Program-made: the position numbers and the translations under genes | Origin: JBBQQK01 sp038216025 | Lineage (GTDB): Bacteria > Patescibacteriota > UBA1384 > XYA2-FULL-43-10 > 1-14-0-10-43-13 | Assembly: GCA_038216025.1 (NCBI GenBank) | Contig: JBBQQK010000034.1 | Coordinates: 1-10,120, forward strand | DNA: 10,120 bases | Direction of reading: 5' to 3' | Shown: one piece after another, positions 6,871-10,120 of the stretch | Layout: each line of letters opens with the position of its first letter | How positions within the stretch are numbered: position 1 is the stretch's first letter | Notes under the pieces: generated by a model | Told to the model about the DNA's origin: nothing | Seen by the model: the letters and a program-made list of their open reading frames with translations, nothing else | Databases searched by the model: none

Positions 6871-7545
6871 ATGAACAATTTTATCACCTACAACTCAACC
6901 AACTATGAATTTCATGTACAAGCAAATTCTTTAGCCGAACAGGACATAGAACAAATTATAGACATCCAAGAAAATGCCAGAAAAAAAATTATTGATTTTC
7001 TTGGCCTTCAAAGTGATCGGAAAATTATCTACTTTCTTTATCCCTCAAACCAAATTAAAGCTGAGGCGATGGGAGATGACGGGAACGGAAACGCAGACAC
7101 CAAACGATTTGAGATTCATGCCGTTTACAATGAAAAAGTAAAATGCATTGGAGCACATGAAGACACTCATTTATTGGCCCATGACCTAGGCTTGCCACCC
7201 CAACTTTTCAGAGAAGGACTAGCAGAATACATGTCAGAAACTTGGCACGGTAAAACTCATGATGATTGGGCCAAAGAATTTATTGCCAGCGGAAGATTAG
7301 CGGAAATAAAAGATTGGATAAACGATGACGTGTGGTATGAAATAGATGATCGATTGTCCTACCCAATGGCCGGCTCGTTTATTCGGTTTGTGATCGATAA
7401 ATATGGAAGAGATAAATTTATTGAGTTGTATAGCTCGATGAATAAAGACCTTTCCAGAGAAGTGAATGTTGGGACATTAGAAAATATTCTTAATGTTGAA
7501 TTGACAAATTTAGAGCAGATTTGGGCTCAGAATCTATCGCAATGA
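6871..7545 (+). CDS. Small cytoplasmic gluzincin-like (peptidase MA-type) protein
   Basis: The 224-residue protein carries a zinc-peptidase signature: HEDTH (96-100), giving the HExxH ligands His96 and His100 and catalytic-type Glu97, followed by FREGLAEYMSE (113-123), where Glu115 is the likely third zinc ligand. The later stretch YPMAGSFIRFVIDKYGRDKF (164-183) matches the helix typical of peptidase-MA-like folds. There is no signal peptide or membrane segment, so it should act in the cytoplasm, unlike most relatives. The first half (1-90) is mixed alpha/beta without a recognised domain. The ATG at 6871 lies just after a TATAAT and has no Shine-Dalgarno, so the mRNA is probably leaderless. 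It ends in a tandem TGA-TAA. The substrate is unknown, and a non-proteolytic role cannot be excluded. Confidence 0.8.
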   Translation: MNNFITYNSTNYEFHVQANSLAEQDIEQIIDIQENARKKIIDFLGLQSDRKIIYFLYPSNQIKAEAMGDDGNGNADTKRFEIHAVYNEKVKCIGAHEDTHLLAHDLGLPPQLFREGLAEYMSETWHGKTHDDWAKEFIASGRLAEIKDWINDDVWYEIDDRLSYPMAGSFIRFVIDKYGRDKFIELYSSMNKDLSREVNVGTLENILNVELTNLEQIWAQNLSQ

Positions 7546-7588
7546 TAACCGCCGGCTCCGCAAGGGACTTTTTTGTACGATATGCAAT

Positions 7589-7613
7589 AAATGATCGGAC
7601 TAGTAGATCATTT
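7589..7613. terminator. Hairpin at the junction of two convergent genes, possible weak terminator
   Basis: AAATGATC (7589-7596) and GATCATTT (7606-7613) form an 8-bp perfect stem with a 9-nt loop. It overlaps the stop codon of the minus-strand gene. The stem is AT-rich and the T-run is short, so termination would be weak. Confidence 0.28.
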
Positions 7614-9915
7614 TAAAGATAACTTTCTTCGACTCATTGGCTTGTAGACTCATTTGAGGCCATTCGATTGTTTGGGTGGATGTGTCATAACTTCCGCCGT
7701 CTGAGATAGAAGTCGGCTGTGAAAATCCAGAACTCACTATATTAGCGACCGAATCACTTAAGGTAAAATTTATTGAGGTGCTAGTCATATTTGTAGCCAT
7801 TATTTTGTAGGTTATTGTTTCGCCTTTGTCAATTGCGGCTTTATCAGACCACTTCGAAATATACATATCGACAACGGATCCGAACGAATAATCCGAGCCA
7901 TTGGTTCCAATACCATCAGGTTTGGATATATACAGGTAATATTTATCTTCTGTGGTCAAGGATGGAGTTGTGCCAATTAAAGGCGCCATTGCAACAGAAT
8001 TAATCCCAGAGTTATTAAAAGATTTTGCATAAAGATATTTTGGTTTGCCCTGTTGCTTTACGAAATAGCTAGCAGAGTCATTGCTTCCGAGAGTAATAGT
8101 CGATGTGCCGTTGACTATTGCCGAAGAACTGAGCTGACTTATGTTTGGAGATTTCTCAATATTTATAATCGAGAAATAGTAATTATTTTCCGGTTTAGTT
8201 ACATACCGGATAATGTCAGTGCTGGAAGGATTCGCAGGGTGATAAACTAGTTTAAGTCTGCCACCAGTTGAGTAAAGCTGTGGCAATCGAAATCCGCCAT
8301 TAACGACTGCTGTCGCAAAAGGTTCTATCGGTTGGTTTTGGTCCGGATATATAGTGACAGTGCCAGCTGTTTGGAGATCCTCAATTCCCCCGATAATTCC
8401 AGTGATGCCCAGCTCTTGATCACTCGTCGAATTGCCTTTGAAAAAGAAACATGAGCTGGCTTTTACCCCGTTTGATACCAACGTAGCTTCGGCGCAAATC
8501 TTTCCTTCTGGTAACTGTGAGCCGAAATGACTGGTGATATTTATCGAGGAGTAGCCATTTATCGATAGAGGGTTGGTGGTCTGGTAAATAGTTACGTTTT
8601 TATCGTTTACTAACTTATAATTATATTGATCCGCGAGACTTAAGTCAGAACTCGGCAAATCATCCGATTTAGTTGAGTTTACATAGGAAATATTCATTGT
8701 AGCATTGCTAAAACTTGATGATAATCTGATTCCAAACTTGGTACCCCTGGTTTTCATAATTGTGTATTGATCGGCATACCATTCGTAAAAAGGTTTGCCC
8801 TCGACGGTTTTGCCCGGTGTAGTTATAAGTCCGTACAAGATGTCTAAACCTTCTCGGCTTGCTTTAAATTCTGGCAAGAGATAATTGGAGGCAATCACTG
8901 AATTAAATTCTTTGAGAATATTCGGATTTTCCAAATACAGTTTGAGCCATACATTCGGAGAAGTTGTATAGCGAGCATAATGTGAGTATGTGGTGCTTGC
9001 ATTGTCGCTGCTCAATCTGGGGTTGTTGTATTGTTCGTATTCAGAGCGATCAAAGTCTACTTCATTTGGTTGTCCTCCAACCGATTTTGCCACTAAAAAA
9101 CTTACCAATTGCGCAATGGATTCGGCCCATTCGGTACTTTTTAAGGTAAAATTGTTGTTGCCATAATAGGCGTGATTTGCTTCGTGCCAAAATATTGCTT
9201 TATAGGGCATTCCTGTTAGTTTATCTTGGTCATACGGAGCAGGAGCGATAGAAGATGGATCTCTCAATTTAATTCTGGCGCCTCCCGGATCAGTCATTCC
9301 AATAAATGATGTTGCGGTTGGTGTGTGGATGACATGCGAAGTCAGGTAAGTTCTATCCGGAGCGTTGAACGGTGGTCCAAAAATATCTCTGTATATAGGA
9401 GTCATCTCATTTACTGACTGTTGCAAAAAAGCTGCTTGTTCTATTGTCCACGGAGTACACCCGCTTATTGTCTGTCTACAATACAAGGTATCATATGCGG
9501 TTGGAAAATTAAAAGTTATAGTATTATCTGGATTCGGGATTGTACTGTCGGCGGATACTCTATTCGTCGGGGCAGATTTTGATATCACCGGAGTAAAATC
9601 ATTATCAGTATAGTATACGAGGTAACTGAGAACGAGTCCTGTTTTTGTAAAATTTTCTTGAAGTATAGACTCCGATAGTTGATCTAGCTGATCAATAATG
9701 GCGGACTGTTCTTCTTGGGATAGTTCTTGTCTTGTGTATTTCAAGTACTTTTCTTCTGTTAAGTTTCTCGGAAGTTTTATGAATACAGTCGAGCCGTCGA
9801 TCTTGTAGCTGCTATTATCATACGCATTTACTTCCTTGCTATCCGGAATACACATAGATGATCCGGCGATAACTAAAAAGATCAAGAATAAAATATTCAG
9901 AATGGATTTTTTCAT
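7600..9915 (-). CDS. Exported HExxH metallopeptidase-like protein with Ig-like/DUF11-like C-terminal modules
   Basis: This is a 771-residue exported protein. MKKS followed by a hydrophobic core (about 5-20) is a Sec signal peptide; cleavage after VNA (about 29-31) is plausible. Cys22 lacks a proper lipobox. The catalytic region has HEANH (244-248: His244, Glu245, His248) and then TEWAESIAQL (261-270), where Glu265, 17 residues on, is the likely third zinc ligand, as in peptidase-MA/gluzincin enzymes. Cys146 and Cys153 could form a disulfide. From about 395 the chain is beta-rich: an Ig-like region to about 500 with another Cys pair, a carboxypeptidase-regulatory-like segment (about 503-565), and a DUF11-like module at the end (about 690-771, ETITYKIMATN through SKKVIFKMIY). 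No sorting signal or membrane anchor follows, so it may be released or held by the beta modules. A strong Shine-Dalgarno and extended -10 precede it. The substrate is unknown. Confidence 0.85.
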   Translation of the reverse strand: MKKSILNILFLIFLVIAGSSMCIPDSKEVNAYDNSSYKIDGSTVFIKLPRNLTEEKYLKYTRQELSQEEQSAIIDQLDQLSESILQENFTKTGLVLSYLVYYTDNDFTPVISKSAPTNRVSADSTIPNPDNTITFNFPTAYDTLYCRQTISGCTPWTIEQAAFLQQSVNEMTPIYRDIFGPPFNAPDRTYLTSHVIHTPTATSFIGMTDPGGARIKLRDPSSIAPAPYDQDKLTGMPYKAIFWHEANHAYYGNNNFTLKSTEWAESIAQLVSFLVAKSVGGQPNEVDFDRSEYEQYNNPRLSSDNASTTYSHYARYTTSPNVWLKLYLENPNILKEFNSVIASNYLLPEFKASREGLDILYGLITTPGKTVEGKPFYEWYADQYTIMKTRGTKFGIRLSSSFSNATMNISYVNSTKSDDLPSSDLSLADQYNYKLVNDKNVTIYQTTNPLSINGYSSINITSHFGSQLPEGKICAEATLVSNGVKASSCFFFKGNSTSDQELGITGIIGGIEDLQTAGTVTIYPDQNQPIEPFATAVVNGGFRLPQLYSTGGRLKLVYHPANPSSTDIIRYVTKPENNYYFSIINIEKSPNISQLSSSAIVNGTSTITLGSNDSASYFVKQQGKPKYLYAKSFNNSGINSVAMAPLIGTTPSLTTEDKYYLYISKPDGIGTNGSDYSFGSVVDMYISKWSDKAAIDKGETITYKIMATNMTSTSINFTLSDSVANIVSSGFSQPTSISDGGSYDTSTQTIEWPQMSLQANESKKVIFKMIY

Positions 9916-9921
9916 AGTACT

Positions 9922-9928
9922 CTCCTTT
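9922..9928 (-). promoter_or_regulatory. Shine-Dalgarno of the exported peptidase
   Basis: AAAGGAG on the minus strand lies 6 nt before the ATG at 9915. It is the strongest ribosome-binding site in the window and fixes the start at the signal peptide. Confidence 0.85.
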
Positions 9929-9938
9929 ATTTTGTTTA

Positions 9939-9947
9939 ATTATATCA
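9939..9947 (-). promoter_or_regulatory. Extended -10 promoter of the exported peptidase
   Basis: TGATATAAT on the minus strand is a perfect extended -10 (TGn plus TATAAT). It predicts a start near 9932 and a short leader of about 17 nt holding the Shine-Dalgarno. No good -35 is seen at 17 bp, which is usual for extended -10 promoters. It lies about 35 bp from the inferred end of the IS30 element. Confidence 0.65.
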
Positions 9948-9979
9948 AAGAATATTGAGCGAAAGATAGTGAAAGATCG

Positions 9980-10003
9980 CCTGAATTCTAGTCCGAAACG
10001 CAA
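9980..10003. repeat. Terminal inverted repeat of an IS30-family element (right end, by transposase orientation)
   Basis: Read from outside inward, this stretch (ATTCTAG, then ACGCAA at 9998-10003) resembles the IS30 end, which has ATTCAAT and ends in ACGCAA at the same spacing. It overlaps the last codons and stop of the transposase. The exact outer base is uncertain by a few nucleotides, and the partner repeat is outside the window. Confidence 0.5.
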
Positions 10004-10120
10004 TTTTTAACAAAGATCTCGTAAGGTGTCAGATAATTTAGTCGTTTCCTTGGTCTGTTGTTGATGAGCTTTACAGCCCTGTCAACATCTTCTTGTGTTA
10101 CCGTATCAAAGCGTGTGCCT
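9988..10120 (-). CDS. IS30-family transposase, C-terminal fragment (continues past the window)
   Basis: The last 43 residues of a DDE transposase are visible on the minus strand, ending at a TAG (9988-9990). The stretch GTRFDTVTQEDVDRAV and then KLINNRPRKRLNYLTPYEIF is the hallmark C-terminus of IS30-family transposases (family form NNRPRKRLGY.TP.E.F). The catalytic Asp, Asp and Glu lie upstream, beyond the window edge, so whether the gene is intact cannot be judged. The visible part has no frameshift or stop. IS30 transposases cut and join element ends through a circular intermediate. The element points at the exported peptidase gene and ends about 60-65 bp upstream of its ATG. Confidence 0.9.
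   Translation of the reverse strand, partial: GTRFDTVTQEDVDRAVKLINNRPRKRLNYLTPYEIFVKNCVSD

Noticed and set aside
7546..7580. GC-rich stretch plus six T after the small metallopeptidase gene as an intrinsic terminator
   Set aside because: The bases before the T-run (GGCTCCGCAAGGGAC) form at most a 3-bp stem, so a functional hairpin is not supported.
9961..9980. Imperfect tandem 10-bp repeat as a start of a CRISPR or satellite array
   Set aside because: There are only two units, they differ in the last bases, and they sit at the IS edge with no spacers.
9973..9987. Lipobox-type processing of the exported peptidase, considered because of Cys22 in its signal region
   Set aside because: The residues before the Cys (SSM) do not fit a lipobox, since Met precedes it; ordinary signal peptidase I cleavage is more likely. 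The coordinates mark only the upstream region of that gene.

Overview
The window is AT-rich bacterial DNA carrying three housekeeping genes among large secreted proteins, with an IS30-type insertion sequence at the right edge. This mix, the compact promoters and two genes without a ribosome-binding site (likely leaderless) fit a candidate-phyla-radiation (Patescibacteria) genome. That assignment is inference; no 16S rRNA or ribosomal protein is present to prove it. Stops include TAA, TAG and one TGA followed at once by TAA, and no gene needs TGA read as an amino acid, so the standard bacterial code fits.

Layout: (1) 1-1848, the C-terminal 615 residues of a secreted or surface protein built of beta-sandwich modules, ending in a short hydrophobic-basic tail. 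(2) 1867-1900, a perfect 15-bp hairpin serving as a bidirectional terminator. (3) 1920-3707, minus strand, dxs, the first enzyme of the MEP isoprenoid pathway. (4) 3708-3798, a dense divergent control region with a 14-bp palindrome, back-to-back promoters whose -10 boxes overlap, and possible leader ORFs before dxs. (5) 3799-5634, argS, probably leaderless. (6) 5734-6741, minus strand, trpS, with its own promoter and Shine-Dalgarno. (7) 6871-7545, a small HExxH metallopeptidase-like protein with no export signal, also probably leaderless. (8) 7600-9915, minus strand, a 771-residue exported protein with an HExxH peptidase domain followed by Ig-like/DUF11-like beta modules. (9) 9988 to the end, minus strand, the last 43 residues of an IS30-family transposase, with the element's inverted repeat overlapping the stop codon.

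Every adjacent pair whose two genes both lie substantially inside the window is convergent or divergent, so no multi-gene operon is visible and each gene appears to be transcribed alone. Only the IS30 fragment and the exported peptidase share a strand in sequence, and the peptidase has its own promoter between them. dxs, argS and trpS do unrelated core work (isoprenoid precursors, Arg-tRNA and Trp-tRNA charging). The two metallopeptidase-like genes face each other tail to tail, one cytoplasmic and one exported. I see no CRISPR array, tRNA, rRNA or clear defence system, and no intergenic stretch longer than about 130 bases.
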